The notes beneath the pieces were generated by a model. That model did no database searches, was not told the DNA's origin, and worked only from the letters and a program-made list of their open reading frames with translations. Positions 38,781-49,200 of a DNA stretch of 64,000 nt are shown piece after piece. Both the position numbers and the translations under genes were made by a program. Within the stretch, counting starts at the first letter, position 1; each line of letters starts with the position of its first letter. This stretch comes from Aquiluna sp. (GTDB lineage Bacteria > Actinomycetota > Actinomycetes > Actinomycetales > Microbacteriaceae), in contig JAIOXN010000001.1 in assembly GCA_021741585.1 (NCBI GenBank), positions 248,001-312,000 of the forward strand, in the 5' to 3' direction.

Positions 38781-38786
38781 TAGTCT
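38781..38786 (+). promoter_or_regulatory. Putative -10 box of pabC, leaderless spacing
   Basis: TAGTCT ends 7 nt before the ATG of the pabC-type gene. The gap between the two divergent start codons is only 34 bp and on this strand contains no ribosome binding site. Confidence 0.35.
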
Positions 38787-38793
38787 TATCTAG

Positions 38794-39570
38794 ATGAGCG
38801 TAGCTGGTGATTTCTACCAATTTATAGATGGTGCATTTATAAAAATCGAGCATGCTCTCACCGAAAACCTAAGTGTCGCAGATAGTTTTTTCGTGGACAA
38901 CGGGTCTTCTAGGGCATTGGATCGGCACTTTCACCGATTCGCCAGCTCCGTTTCAGACCGAGAACCAAAATCGCTGCTGGACGCTTTTCTTGAAGCTGCA
39001 AAAAACCTGATTCCAAAATCTGGCGAACAGTTTCCGAGGCTTGAATACAGGGAGCACCAACCGGCCGGTGAGAGGCTCTTCCTAAGGCTCAGAACCGCTC
39101 CCGAGAGAACTGAATTTGCAACTCTTTGGTCCTCAGACGAAAAAGATCCACGCGTTACCCCAAAGATAAAGGGCCCAGATCTATCTGCTTGCCAGAGACT
39201 TAGAAGGGCAGCGAATCTTCGTGGTGCCGATGAGGCGGTGATTCTTAGCCCGTTTGGTTACATCGCCGACGGTGCACTTAGTTCCATCATGTGGTGGGAA
39301 GGAGAGACCCTTGTCGCACCGGATGATTCAACCGACTGGCTTCCTAGCATCACTAGAGAATTGGCTTTTGAATTGGCAAGACAGGCCGGGTTTCAGACAC
39401 TACAAAGAGCCGCGAAACCAGAGGAATTGGCGCACTGCGAAATCTGGAGCCTAAGTGCACTTCAGGGTATACGCGGTGTTAGTTCATGGGGGGAAATCCC
39501 GGTTGGACCTGCAAGATTCTTGCAGCCGTTCCGGAAGCGTCTTGCGATGCTTTCAGCCCCTATTTCCTAG
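38794..39570 (+). CDS. pabC: Class IV aminotransferase-fold protein, probable aminodeoxychorismate lyase
   Basis: A PLP enzyme, likely releasing 4-aminobenzoate and pyruvate from aminodeoxychorismate. The 258-residue protein has an N-terminal HFHRFASSV region and the PLP lysine in TPKIKGPDLSACQRLRRAANLRGADEAVIL, followed by GYIADGALSSIMWW where the family usually has EG-x-x-S-N. The departure there makes the exact reaction less sure. Divergent pairing with pabB, 34 bp apart, is the main reason for PabC over a D-amino-acid or branched-chain aminotransferase. Confidence 0.75.
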   Translation: MSVAGDFYQFIDGAFIKIEHALTENLSVADSFFVDNGSSRALDRHFHRFASSVSDREPKSLLDAFLEAAKNLIPKSGEQFPRLEYREHQPAGERLFLRLRTAPERTEFATLWSSDEKDPRVTPKIKGPDLSACQRLRRAANLRGADEAVILSPFGYIADGALSSIMWWEGETLVAPDDSTDWLPSITRELAFELARQAGFQTLQRAAKPEELAHCEIWSLSALQGIRGVSSWGEIPVGPARFLQPFRKRLAMLSAPIS

Positions 39571-41175
39571 ATCGATTATTCGATCTGCCAATTTCGCGAG
39601 TTCAAGATCGTGAGTAATCAAAACCACCGCGATGCCATCTGAACAAAGCTCCCTCAGAAGCGCAATAAGTGCGCTGGCATTGTCCTGATCTAACCCGCTA
39701 GTCGGTTCGTCAAGTACTAACACGTTGCTCTTTGCAAGAAGTCCGCGGGCAATAGCCAAGCGCTGTGCTTCTCCCCCAGAGACGTTGCTGGCATCTTCTG
39801 AAAGTAGGGCATCAAGCCCGCCTCTTGGCTCAAAAACTTGCCAGAGAGCAACTCGTTTGAGCGCCTTAATCATGGCCAAATCGGAATTCTCTCCGGAAAT
39901 TTCTAGATTCTGGCGAACTGCGCCTGCAAAGACATGAGGCTGCTGCTCAACCAATAGAATTCCCGTCCTACGACCTTGCAAACTAAATGAGTCGGCAGGA
40001 TTCCCGTTGATTAGAAATTCACCCGAAGAGGCGCTAATCAGCGAAGTCAAAACATATGCCAGCGAACTCTTACCCGACCCAGACGGGCCCGTGATCGCAA
40101 TAAAGCTTGACTTGGAAATCTCGAGATCAAAATCCCGCAGCACAAGCTCTCCCCCGCGTTTGATGTTGATTTTCGTCAGCTGGAGACTTTCGAAATTCTT
40201 CAGAGTTGATTCCCCAGAATTCAGAATCTGTTCATGAGTCTGCGCTTGATCCAATATGGCATTTACCCTCGCAGTGCTCTGGGAGTAAATAGCCCTTGCC
40301 CCAACAACACCCTGCACACCAGCGAAAATCTCAAACGCTGCCAAAGGGGCCAGAATCGCAACTGCCAGCACATTTCCAGGTGCACCTGACTGGACTGATA
40401 AAGCAGCGACTAATCCGGCCACCACCGCAACAAGAATAGCCCCTAAGCCTGATAGGGAGGAGCTCAAGCCCAAGGTCCTCGCGGTTACCCTCTGAAGCAT
40501 TATTTGCAAATTCCCAAGGTTGCTAATTGTGGCCCGGTGTTCATTTGACCATCCGTAGGCGTTTAGTAAATCGATGTTCAGCAAATAGTCGGTGATTGAA
40601 ATGCCGAGCTCACTGCGCACGCTCGCCTTTTCAAGCTCTGCACCCTCAGAAGCCTTTTTGGAGACAAAGGTAATTAGAACCAAGTAGCCAATAGATAGAA
40701 TTCCCGCCACCAACCCAGCCAAGGGGAAGCTGTAACCAATTAAGAGAGTCAAGAAGATTAGAGCCGTTGCAATTTGAACTAATGGAGCAAGAATTCGAAG
40801 CCCAAGATTCTCCAACTCATCGACATCAAATGTGAGGCGCCCAAGATCCTTGGATTTAGATCTGCCACCAATCGAAGGAGTAAGTTCCGAAACCTTCTCA
40901 AAAAGTTTTGGCCTGAGATCAGAGAGCCTTCTGAACACAGAGTTGTGCAAAAAGAGTCTCTGGAAATACCTGGAGGCCGCCCTTGTCAAGGCAAAGGCCC
41001 TGACGCCAACAACTGCAACCATCAAATACATGATCGGCGGCATTTCAGCAGCTCTTGAAATCAGGTATCCACTGGTGGCAGCAAGGGCGATTGCGGCAAA
41101 TGCTTCCAGCCCAGCAACTGCCAATCCGGCTTTGAATTGAAGATCGTTCGGGATCGCAACGTTTTCCTTAGCCAA
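39553..41175 (-). CDS. cydC: Thiol reductant ABC exporter subunit CydC
   Basis: Half of the heterodimeric CydDC exporter needed to assemble cytochrome bd. The 540-residue protein has an ABC-exporter membrane domain (six helices) and an ATPase domain with Walker A GPSGSGKSSLAYVL, signature NVSGGEAQRLAIARGLL and Walker B VLVLDEPTSGLD, then LITHDLE. It is last in the cydABDC operon, overlapping cydD by 8 bp and the 3' end of the convergent pabC by 18 bp. Confidence 0.93.
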   Translation of the reverse strand: MAKENVAIPNDLQFKAGLAVAGLEAFAAIALAATSGYLISRAAEMPPIMYLMVAVVGVRAFALTRAASRYFQRLFLHNSVFRRLSDLRPKLFEKVSELTPSIGGRSKSKDLGRLTFDVDELENLGLRILAPLVQIATALIFLTLLIGYSFPLAGLVAGILSIGYLVLITFVSKKASEGAELEKASVRSELGISITDYLLNIDLLNAYGWSNEHRATISNLGNLQIMLQRVTARTLGLSSSLSGLGAILVAVVAGLVAALSVQSGAPGNVLAVAILAPLAAFEIFAGVQGVVGARAIYSQSTARVNAILDQAQTHEQILNSGESTLKNFESLQLTKINIKRGGELVLRDFDLEISKSSFIAITGPSGSGKSSLAYVLTSLISASSGEFLINGNPADSFSLQGRRTGILLVEQQPHVFAGAVRQNLEISGENSDLAMIKALKRVALWQVFEPRGGLDALLSEDASNVSGGEAQRLAIARGLLAKSNVLVLDEPTSGLDQDNASALIALLRELCSDGIAVVLITHDLELAKLADRIIDLGNRG

Positions 41176-42619
41176 GTTTCACCACCTTGGTTGCGGCGTC
41201 GATAAGCAGTTTTTGGTGAGAAACAACGCTAAATCGGTAGCCCTCGGCAACCAACTTCACTAAAGCTTCCACTATCTTTTTCTGCAAGCTCAAGTCCACG
41301 GCTGCAAGAGGCTCGTCAAGATAAAAAGACTTCTTGTTAGTTGAAAATCCTAGGTAAAGGGTGCGAGCAAGGGCAATTCTTTGAACCTGCCCTCCCGATA
41401 GCGCCTCCGAGGATTCGATTCTTTGATCTATGTCAAAGTCAATATACGCAATCTCAAGTGACCGGGCTAGTGCCGACGAAATGGGTTCACCAGGACCGAC
41501 GATATTGCTCACAATTGTTCCGGAAAGAAGAGTTGAGGTCTGCGGCATCCAAGCTCCGGAATGGGCATTGGCTTTTAGAAGGGTCGACTTTCCACTGCCG
41601 GATGGCCCCGTGATAACCAGAAAATCAGATTCTTCGAGCCTTGATAATTCAGGCTGGGGCAGTTGAGGGGTTTCGATCAAATCCAGAACCCTCGAAGAGA
41701 CTTCCACTCCTTCGCTCGCGGCATGAAATTGCACTCCAACATTTCGCATTGGCAGATAAACCTCAGGAGCAAGCATCAGCACAAACAAACCAGTGAACAG
41801 GCTCAATTGCCCCTCCACCAATCGCAGACCAATAGACACAGCGATCAGCGCAACCGAAAGCGAAGCTGCGAGTTCGAGTGCAAAACCAGAAAGGAAAGAG
41901 ATTCTGAGAACCTTCATAGTCCTTAGGCGATAAGACTCTGAAACCTCGAATAAGACCTGTGACTGCAGCCGATCTCGCCCAAAACTTTTGAGCGTCAAGA
42001 GCCCTTTGAGAACCTCGTGGAAATGCCCCTTGAGTTTTGCCAAGGCATCAAGCTGTGCACTCTGCAGGTCCTTGGTGACGATTCCGATAAGCGCCATAAA
42101 TAGCGGAATCAGAGGAAGGGTGAAAAGAACAATCAGGCCGCTAGTGAAATCCTGAAACCAAATTATGGCTCCGATAATTGGCGTCACCAAAATGCTGAAA
42201 ACCAACTGCGGCAAATACTTCGAAAAATAAACATCTAGCGAGTCGAGCCTGGGCCCCAATAGCTCGCTTAGGAAACCAGTTCCATATTTTGCTACAAGAG
42301 TTGACCCCTCACGGTCCAACACGTTCAACGCTTTGTCACGCAAATCGAGCTTCACCGCAGCTGCAGCCGCATTACCCGCAACCTCTTGAAGGAAGACAAC
42401 GCTGGCCCGAATTACTGCCGCAATCGCCGCATAGAGAAGCATGTTCCAGGTATTAGATACCTCTTGGGATTCGATAAAGACTTTTACCACGAACAGGCTG
42501 AGGTTATAAGCAATCACAACCGTGGAGGCGCTCGCAAGAATGCCCAAAGCGACCACGATGGCTAAATACCATCGGGTCGCCTTGGCCAGTCTTAGAAGAC
42601 GTGGATCTAGTGGTTTCAT
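41168..42619 (-). CDS. cydD: Thiol reductant ABC exporter subunit CydD
   Basis: Partner of CydC; the pair exports glutathione/cysteine-like thiols or heme-linked reductant, and is required for bd oxidase. The 483-residue protein is rather short: membrane domain, then Walker A GPSGSGKSTLL, signature ALSGGQVQRIALARTLY, Walker B SFYLDEPLAAVD and VVSHQKLL. The segment between Walker A and the signature is compact, which explains the length. It starts immediately after the cydB stop. Confidence 0.92.
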   Translation of the reverse strand: MKPLDPRLLRLAKATRWYLAIVVALGILASASTVVIAYNLSLFVVKVFIESQEVSNTWNMLLYAAIAAVIRASVVFLQEVAGNAAAAAVKLDLRDKALNVLDREGSTLVAKYGTGFLSELLGPRLDSLDVYFSKYLPQLVFSILVTPIIGAIIWFQDFTSGLIVLFTLPLIPLFMALIGIVTKDLQSAQLDALAKLKGHFHEVLKGLLTLKSFGRDRLQSQVLFEVSESYRLRTMKVLRISFLSGFALELAASLSVALIAVSIGLRLVEGQLSLFTGLFVLMLAPEVYLPMRNVGVQFHAASEGVEVSSRVLDLIETPQLPQPELSRLEESDFLVITGPSGSGKSTLLKANAHSGAWMPQTSTLLSGTIVSNIVGPGEPISSALARSLEIAYIDFDIDQRIESSEALSGGQVQRIALARTLYLGFSTNKKSFYLDEPLAAVDLSLQKKIVEALVKLVAEGYRFSVVSHQKLLIDAATKVVKLG

Positions 42620-43645
42620 TTAGTGGGCGTTGGCAGGGATGTTTTCTCTCCTGATGCGCTTTCTAAATACCCAATAAGTCCAGGTTTGGTATGCCAGAAC
42701 TAGCGGCACCATAAACAGTGCAACCCAGCTCATCACCTGAAGGGTGTATCCCGAGCTCGATGCATTCTCAATAGTTAGAGAGAAAGCCTCGTCGATAGTT
42801 GAAGGCAGCACATTTGGAAACAGTGCAACAAACAAGCTTGAAATCGCAGTGATGATGGTCACAACCATCAAGCTGAAAGCGATTCCCTCTCGTTTGACAA
42901 AGTTCATCACCAATGCAGCGATCAATGACACCGCAGCAATCGCGCTGAGTGCAAGGCCAGCGATTGAGAAGTTATCAATCAGAGTCCAAACCAAGAACAC
43001 AGCGGCCAATAGAGTCGCAACTGCGCCAACCTTGGTTGCCAAAATGCTTGCTCGCTCCTTGATCTCGCCATCGGTCTTCAGGGAAATGAAGATCAAACCA
43101 TGGGTAAAGAACAGGGTCAAAGTGACCAATCCACCCAGTAGACCGTAAGGGTTCAAAAGAACCAGTAGGTTTCCAATCAGTGGAATGTCGTAACCAACAA
43201 AGATGTGGTCAGCATTTAGAGGAACTCCGTGAACGATGTTTGCGAAAGCTACTCCCCAAAGTAAAGCTGGGATTGCGCTACCTGCAACGATCATCGCATC
43301 GAAGGTCTTTTTCCACTTCGCACTGTTTCCCTTGCCGCGATATTCAAATGCGACTCCCCTGGCAATCAGGGCCATCAGCATTAGGAACAGAGCTAGGTAG
43401 AAACCACTGAATAGCGAGGCATACCACTCTGGGAATGCTGCAAACAGCGATGCTCCTGCAACAATCACCCAGGTTTCGTTTAGGTCCCAAACCGGACCAA
43501 TGGTGTTTATCAGGACACGACGGTCGGTGTCATCCTTGCCAAGAAAAGGCAGGGACATTCCAACACCAAAGTCGAATCCATCGAGCACGAAGTAGCCAAC
43601 AAATAGGAAGGCGACAATTACAAACCAGATTTCATTTAATTGCAT
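42620..43645 (-). CDS. cydB: Cytochrome bd quinol oxidase subunit II
   Basis: Structural subunit of the high-affinity terminal oxidase in the cytoplasmic membrane. The 341-residue, multi-helix protein begins LNEIWFVIVAFLFVGYFVLDGFDFGVGMSLPFLG, then NTIGPVWDLNETWVIVAGASLFAAFPEWYA, all family hallmarks. It lies 9 bp after cydA and directly before cydD. Confidence 0.97.
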   Translation of the reverse strand: MQLNEIWFVIVAFLFVGYFVLDGFDFGVGMSLPFLGKDDTDRRVLINTIGPVWDLNETWVIVAGASLFAAFPEWYASLFSGFYLALFLMLMALIARGVAFEYRGKGNSAKWKKTFDAMIVAGSAIPALLWGVAFANIVHGVPLNADHIFVGYDIPLIGNLLVLLNPYGLLGGLVTLTLFFTHGLIFISLKTDGEIKERASILATKVGAVATLLAAVFLVWTLIDNFSIAGLALSAIAAVSLIAALVMNFVKREGIAFSLMVVTIITAISSLFVALFPNVLPSTIDEAFSLTIENASSSGYTLQVMSWVALFMVPLVLAYQTWTYWVFRKRIRRENIPANAH

Positions 43646-43654
43646 TTTTTGCTC

Positions 43655-45112
43655 CTAGTAGGCAACGGCAAGTTTGTCGTCGCTCTGTTCCGGTTCAGCT
43701 AATGCTGGACCGGCCTTAATAGCTGCGAGCAGGATCTTGAATTCAACTACCGCCAGCACGCCGTACACGGCAGTGAAGCCGATTAGCGAGACCAGAACTT
43801 CTATGCCGGTAACCCCGGGAGAAACTCCGTCGGCAGTCTTCATCAAAGAGAAGACGATCCATGGCTGGCGTCCCATTTCGGTGAACAACCAACCAATCGA
43901 GATTGCGATGACGGGAATTGGAGCTCCCCAGATTGCTACGTTATAAGCCCAGTCTGGAACCTTGAGATCATTGCGTCTGGTCATCCAGATGCCAACCACA
44001 GCGATCAACCATGAGAGAGCGCCTAGACCGATCATCCAACGGAAGGACCAGTAGGTGATCCAAATGGTTGGCATGTAGTCACCAGGACCAAAAGCAGCAA
44101 CATATTCTGCCTGTAGGTCGTTTAGACCCTCAACCTCACCATCGAGCGTGTGGGTTGAAAGGAAGGACAACAGATTAGGAATCTTGATTGAGAAGAGCTC
44201 ACTCTTTCCATCGGGAGTTCCAAGCGTGAAGATTGAGAATGCTGCCGGGGCACTTGTGTTGTACAAGGCTTCGGCCGCCGCCATCTTCATTGGCTGGGTT
44301 TGCACCATGGCAAGACCTAGTCCATCTCCAGTGATTGCAGTTCCAATGCCACCAATTACTGATGCCCAAAGTCCAAATTTCAATGAAGATTGCATTGACT
44401 CTAGGTACTGCCCGCGCTTCACGTGGTAGGCAGAAGCCGCCACAATGACCGCTCCAGCGAACATGAAGGCCGAGGTTATGGTGTGTGGGAACTGGTTTAT
44501 CGCAACAATATTCGTCAAAACCGCACCGATGTCGGTTAGCTCTGCTCGGTTCTTTGCCTCGTTGATTTCAAAACCAACCGGGTTTTGCATAAACGAGTTT
44601 GCAGCCAGGATGAAATAGGCGCTTAGCCAGACACCCAGGGTTGTGATCCAAATGGTTGCAAGGTGGACCCCCTTTGAAAGCTTGCCCCAACCAAAGACCC
44701 AAAGACCTATGAATGTTGCTTCGAAGAAGAAGGCAAATAATCCTTCCATTGCCAAAGGTGCTCCAAAGATATCTCCAACGAATCTGGAGTAATCAGACCA
44801 GTTCATTCCGAACTGGAACTCCTGGACGATTCCGGTAACGAGCCCCATGGCGAAGTTAATCAGGAAGATCTTCCCGAAAAACTTGGTCTGCATGAGGTAT
44901 TTCTCTTTGCCGGTTCTGTACCAAGCCGTCTGCATAACCGCAACTAGGAAAACTAGTCCAATTGTGAGCGGGACAAAGAGGAAGTGATAAATAGTGGTGA
45001 GGCCGAACTGCCAGCGAGCCAATGAAAGTGTGTCTAATTGACTCAGAATCACCGTTGTTTGTAACAACACGATTACTGCTTCCCGGAGAGTTTTCTTGTT
45101 CTCCATAACCAC
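43655..45112 (-). CDS. cydA: Cytochrome bd quinol oxidase subunit I
   Basis: Catalytic subunit that oxidises quinol and reduces oxygen to water under low oxygen. The 485-residue protein has LARWQFGLTTIYHFLFVPLT with the heme-ligand His (about residue 43), AMEGLFAFFFEATFIG with the conserved Glu residues, INQFPHTITSAFM and GRQPWIV. The quinol loop is the short type. The N-terminus is about 24 residues longer than in E. coli CydA. The start is GTG 45112 or ATG 45106. It heads cydABDC, and an 18-bp palindrome lies just upstream. Confidence 0.96.
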   Translation of the reverse strand: MVMENKKTLREAVIVLLQTTVILSQLDTLSLARWQFGLTTIYHFLFVPLTIGLVFLVAVMQTAWYRTGKEKYLMQTKFFGKIFLINFAMGLVTGIVQEFQFGMNWSDYSRFVGDIFGAPLAMEGLFAFFFEATFIGLWVFGWGKLSKGVHLATIWITTLGVWLSAYFILAANSFMQNPVGFEINEAKNRAELTDIGAVLTNIVAINQFPHTITSAFMFAGAVIVAASAYHVKRGQYLESMQSSLKFGLWASVIGGIGTAITGDGLGLAMVQTQPMKMAAAEALYNTSAPAAFSIFTLGTPDGKSELFSIKIPNLLSFLSTHTLDGEVEGLNDLQAEYVAAFGPGDYMPTIWITYWSFRWMIGLGALSWLIAVVGIWMTRRNDLKVPDWAYNVAIWGAPIPVIAISIGWLFTEMGRQPWIVFSLMKTADGVSPGVTGIEVLVSLIGFTAVYGVLAVVEFKILLAAIKAGPALAEPEQSDDKLAVAY

Positions 45113-45115
45113 ACT

Positions 45116-45133
45116 ATTCCTATTTATGGGAAT
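45116..45133 (-). promoter_or_regulatory. Palindrome before cydA
   Basis: ATTCC, eight AT-rich bases, GGAAT forms an 18-bp inverted repeat ending 3 bp before the cydA GTG and covering its probable ribosome binding site (AGGAAT). It could be a regulator site for the oxidase operon. It does not match the Rex or LexA consensus. Confidence 0.35.
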
Positions 45134-45229
45134 AATCTGTGAATTTTGATAGTTAGTTCCATAATTTGTTTTTTCTTAGGTGTGAAAGTATTGCTGTATC
45201 AGAAGTGTTTTTGAGCCCAGAGGAGCGGT

Positions 45230-45931
45230 ATGTGCGGGAGATTCGTCATCGCCAAGGAGCTTGGAGACATCTCCGAACTCTTTGAGGTCGATCAGATCCA
45301 CGAGGAATTTCCTGTAACCAACTTCAATGTGGCACCAACCACAAACATCCCCATCATTGTTGAGCGAGAAATTGAAGGGCTCCCTTCTCGTGAAATCCAC
45401 AAGTCTCGCTGGGGCCTAGTGCCGTCTTGGGCAAAGGAAATTGCTACCGCCCCTCTGATAAACGCTCGAATCGAGAGCGTATTGGAAAAGCCGAGCTTCA
45501 AGGAGTCGGCCGTGAGTAAGCGTTGCATCATTCCGGTATCCGGTTACTACGAATGGCAGACCGTTGATGACACTAAAGATCCCTATTACATCTACCCCGA
45601 ATATGGCATGCTCGCACTCGCCGGAATTTACTCTTGGTGGCGAGATCCCAAGAAAACCGCTGACGATCCGACAAGGTGGCTTCTAACCGCGGCGCTTTTG
45701 ACTAAAGAATCCAGCCCTTCGTTGAGTTTTATCCACAACCGGAATCCGGTTTTTCTTTCCCCGGATAACGCCGATGCCTGGCTGGCGCCTGACTACCAAA
45801 CCACTCAGGAGCTTCTTCTCGCTCTAAGCCAGGAATCGGATGAACTTTCAACCGAGCTCTCTAGACATGTTGTTTCAAAAGCAGTTGGCAGCGTTGCCAA
45901 TAACTCAGAGGATTTAATCAAGGCAATCTAG
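45230..45931 (+). CDS. SOS response-associated peptidase (SRAP, YedK/HMCES type)
   Basis: Forms a protective thiazolidine crosslink to abasic sites in single-stranded DNA. The 233-residue protein has Cys2 as the reactive residue (MCGRF), Asn78 in LINARIES, Glu108 in GYYEWQ and His169 in SFIHNRNPVFL, which correspond to the known catalytic set. AGAGGAG precedes the ATG. It lies just before the LexA-controlled DUF6504-dnaE2 pair on the same strand but has no LexA box of its own in the 117 bp upstream. A role alongside translesion synthesis is inferred. Confidence 0.95.
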   Translation: MCGRFVIAKELGDISELFEVDQIHEEFPVTNFNVAPTTNIPIIVEREIEGLPSREIHKSRWGLVPSWAKEIATAPLINARIESVLEKPSFKESAVSKRCIIPVSGYYEWQTVDDTKDPYYIYPEYGMLALAGIYSWWRDPKKTADDPTRWLLTAALLTKESSPSLSFIHNRNPVFLSPDNADAWLAPDYQTTQELLLALSQESDELSTELSRHVVSKAVGSVANNSEDLIKAI

Positions 45932-45950
45932 CCTTTGGTTTGAAAATGTC

Positions 45951-45992
45951 TTAGCACCGCCATACACTTTCACTATTCGAACATTTGTTCGA
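45951..45992 (+). promoter_or_regulatory. SOS promoter with LexA box
   Basis: TCGAAC-ATTT-GTTCGA at 45977-45992 is a perfect palindrome matching the actinobacterial/Gram-positive LexA consensus (GAAC-N4-GTTC core). A promoter fits around it: TTAGCA at 45951-45956, 17 bp, then TATTCG at 45974-45979, whose end lies inside the LexA box. LexA binding would block the -10 box directly. Confidence 0.9.
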
Positions 45993-46011
45993 TTTGGGAA
46001 AGGCTGGGGCT

Positions 46012-46299
46012 GTGCAATTAGAGGAAATCACGCGAGTGATGCTCGACTATGACGGCGCCCCCGTTGGTTTTTGCTGGCGCAACAGGGACTACCTGGTTGC
46101 ATCAAAACCTGTGCGCTGGTATTCCAGAAAACTCTGGTGGGAAAATGCCGAATCTGCCGAGAGAGGCATCGGTGCTGCGCTACTAGAAGTTGAGATGTGG
46201 CGAATGTGGGCAATCAGCGATCAGCAGCGCGTCTTTTTCGAGCTGATTCACAATCAGCCTCAAGATAACTGGGTAGTAAAAGAGATTAGCCAGCAATGA
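46012..46299 (+). CDS. DUF6504 family protein
   Basis: A 95-residue protein with the pattern of DUF6504: RVMLDYDGAPVGFCWRNRDYLV, then RWYSRKLWWE and a C-terminal VFFELIHNQPQDNWVVKEI. Family members are small actinobacterial proteins encoded beside dnaE2/imuB-type mutagenesis genes. The function is unknown. I chose GTG 46012 (GAAAGG about 8 nt upstream) because the longer TTG start at 45985 lies inside the LexA box. It overlaps dnaE2 by 4 bp. Confidence 0.8.
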   Translation: MQLEEITRVMLDYDGAPVGFCWRNRDYLVASKPVRWYSRKLWWENAESAERGIGAALLEVEMWRMWAISDQQRVFFELIHNQPQDNWVVKEISQQ

Positions 46300-49200
46300 G
46301 TTTTGTGCATCTCAATGTTGCTTCTGCCTTCTCTGCGCACCATGGGGTAACCAGGCCCGAGGCCTTGGTGCAGGGCGCAAAAGCCATGGGCTTTGACGCA
46401 CTTGCGATAACCGATCAAGACGGTCTGTACGGCGCTATAAAGCACATCGGCGCCTGCATCAGAGAAGGCATCTCCCCCATTATTGGAGTCAACTTAGAAG
46501 TCAAAAATCACGGCAGGGTGGTGATTTTGGCTCACGGACACAAACAGGGTCGAGGCTGGGAAGCCATTTGCCGCATCATCTCTCAGGCTCACCAGCACCG
46601 AGGCAAACAAAGGGACATATCAATCTCGCTGGATGACCTAGCAAAACTTGCTGGAGAAAGCTGCAGCATCCTACTTGGCCCAAAAAGTCGATTGGCAAGC
46701 CTGATTCTTGAATCCAGCACCCAGGCATTAGAAGAGATAGAGGTTTGGAAAAAGGCAATCAAAGATTCCGCCGAGTTAGTGATTGAGGTGGTGAACCACC
46801 TAACTGAACCGGGAGAGATCGCATCCACCGATCACGCAAGGGCGATGCTGGAATTTGCAAGAAACCAAAACCTAAAAGCGATTCTCAGTAATCAGGTTAG
46901 GTACCTAGAGCCCGATGATGCGATCACGGCAGACATCTTGGATTCAGCAAAGCATCTTGAACCGCTCGGGGTTTTTATTCCAGCACCCAATGCTCAGGCT
47001 TGGCTCAAACCAATTCAGAAAATGGCCGCCCTGGCTCTCGAGATAACCGAAGACCCAAAAGAGTCAATCAAGCTACTGTCTCAAACCTCGATACTTGCCG
47101 ACAGCTGTCGATTGGATCCGGTCCAAGACTGCGGTTGGGGGCAACCAAAAACTCCAGAACAAAGCGCGCTTGGAATCAACGAGAACCCCTTTGAGGTGCT
47201 GTGGCAAAAATCCCACACCGCAATAAATTGGCGATATCCAGATGCCAAGGCAAGCGATTTGGCCTTGATTCAGCACCGGCTTTCAAAAGAGTTGATCGCA
47301 GTGAATCAACTAGGTTTCGCAACCTACTTTTTGACCGTGGCAGATGTCGCCCAGATGATCCGGGACATGAACGTAAGGATCGCGGCCAGGGGCTCTGGGG
47401 CAGGATCGCTAATCAACTATCTATTGGGAATCAGCTGGGTGGATCCAATTAGTGAAGGCCTGCTATTTGAAAGGTTCTTATCAACCGAAAGAAGTACTCT
47501 GCCGGATATCGACATTGACGTCGAGTCTGCCCGCCGGCATGAGATTTATCGCAATATATTTCGCCGCTACGGCGGGGACCGAGTCACGCTACTCTCAATG
47601 CAGTCCACCTATCGTGGTCGCGGTGCGGTTAGGGATTCCGGGCTGGCTCTTGGTCTTGAAGATGATGAGATTGATGACATAGCAAAGAACGTCTGGCGCT
47701 TTTCCGCACGAGGTTTTCGCGGGGCCATGGAATCAAAACCGGAGCTAAGAGAATTTGCCGCCAAGACGCAATTGGATCGAAAACTAAACCTCTTGGTAGA
47801 TATAACAGCCAGGCTGGACCGACTCCCAAGGCACATCTCGATGCACCCGTGCGGGGTGATTTTGGGAAACTCCAGATTGCTCTCCCTAACTCCAACCGAG
47901 CCAAGTGGCATGGGGTTACCCATGAGCCAGTTTGATAAAGACGACATGGACCCAATGGGTTTTCTCAAACTTGACGTCTTGGGGGTCAGAATGCAAAGCG
48001 CGATGGCCTATACCGTGAGGGAAATTGCCAGAGTCAGCAAGAAAGAACTTGATCTCGACAAAATCCCAAGGGATGACCCAGAAACTTTCAAAATGATTCG
48101 CAGCACCAACACCCTGGGGATGTTTCAAATCGAGAGTCCTGGACAAAGAGAGCTAACCGGAAAGCATCAACCAACCAAATTCAACGACCTGACGATGCAG
48201 ATATCACTGTTTCGCCCCGGCCCAATGAAGGGGAACATGATCAGCCCCTATCTTGATGGCCGACATGGTTTTATTCAACCGGACTACATGCACAAAGACC
48301 TCAGGCCGATTCTCGAAGAGAGCCATGGTGTCGTAGTTTTTCATGAACAACTGATGCGAATCATGCAGGTTATGACCGGCTGCACCCTTGCCAAAGCCGA
48401 TGAATTACGCAGGCAGCTCGGAAAAGAAGATAAGCAAAAGAAGATCGCCGAATACTTCGTGAAATCAGCCCTTGCCCGCGGTTACCACCAAGATTTAGTC
48501 AAGAAGGTCTGGTCGATAATCGAAGGCTTCGGAAGCTTTGGTTTCTGCAAGGCTCACGGAGCCGCCTTTGCGGTTCCTACCTACCAATCCGCCTGGCTCA
48601 AGACTCACTTCCCGACTGAATTTATTGCCGGGTTGCTAACCCATGATCCCGGGATGTACCCGAGACGACTCCTGCTGGTAGAAGCCAGGCGACTGGGGGT
48701 GAAAATTCTGCCGATTGATGTCAATTACTCAAGCGACGAATATCTGGTTGAAAAAGGTAACCAGGGCTTCGGGGTTCGAATGGCGCTTGGGGAGATTGCA
48801 AGCATCTCGAAACCGGAAATAGAAAGAATCAAGAAGGAGCAGCCCTTTGAAGACATCGCAGATTTCTACCTAAGAGCAAGGCCATCCCGCAGGACCCTAA
48901 GCAATCTTGGCCTGATTGGCGCACTCGACTCACTTGGCAAAATAAATATCAGCCAGGGCCTTGAACACACCAGAGGCGATCTAATGGTCAAAATCAGGGC
49001 GATAAGCGCTAAACCTGCTCCGAAGCTGGATGAGAACCAACTCAGCTTCAACCTAAATGTGCTCGAGAGCCTGCCGAGCGGCAATCCCGCTCCGAGCAAA
49101 AAGGAGCAGCTAGATAGCGAAATGGCAATAACCGGAATGGATATATCTAGCCATCAACTCGAACAGTTTCAGGAAATGCTGAATGAGATGGGAGTGATTC

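Noticed and set aside
45120-45230. LexA or Rex site between cydA and SRAP
   Set aside because: No GAAC-N4-GTTC palindrome or TTGTGA...TCACAA pattern is present in this gap; only the ATTCC/GGAAT palindrome is.
45985-46011. TTG start for DUF6504 at 45985
   Set aside because: This codon lies in the LexA box at or before the likely transcription start; GTG 46012 has a better ribosome site.
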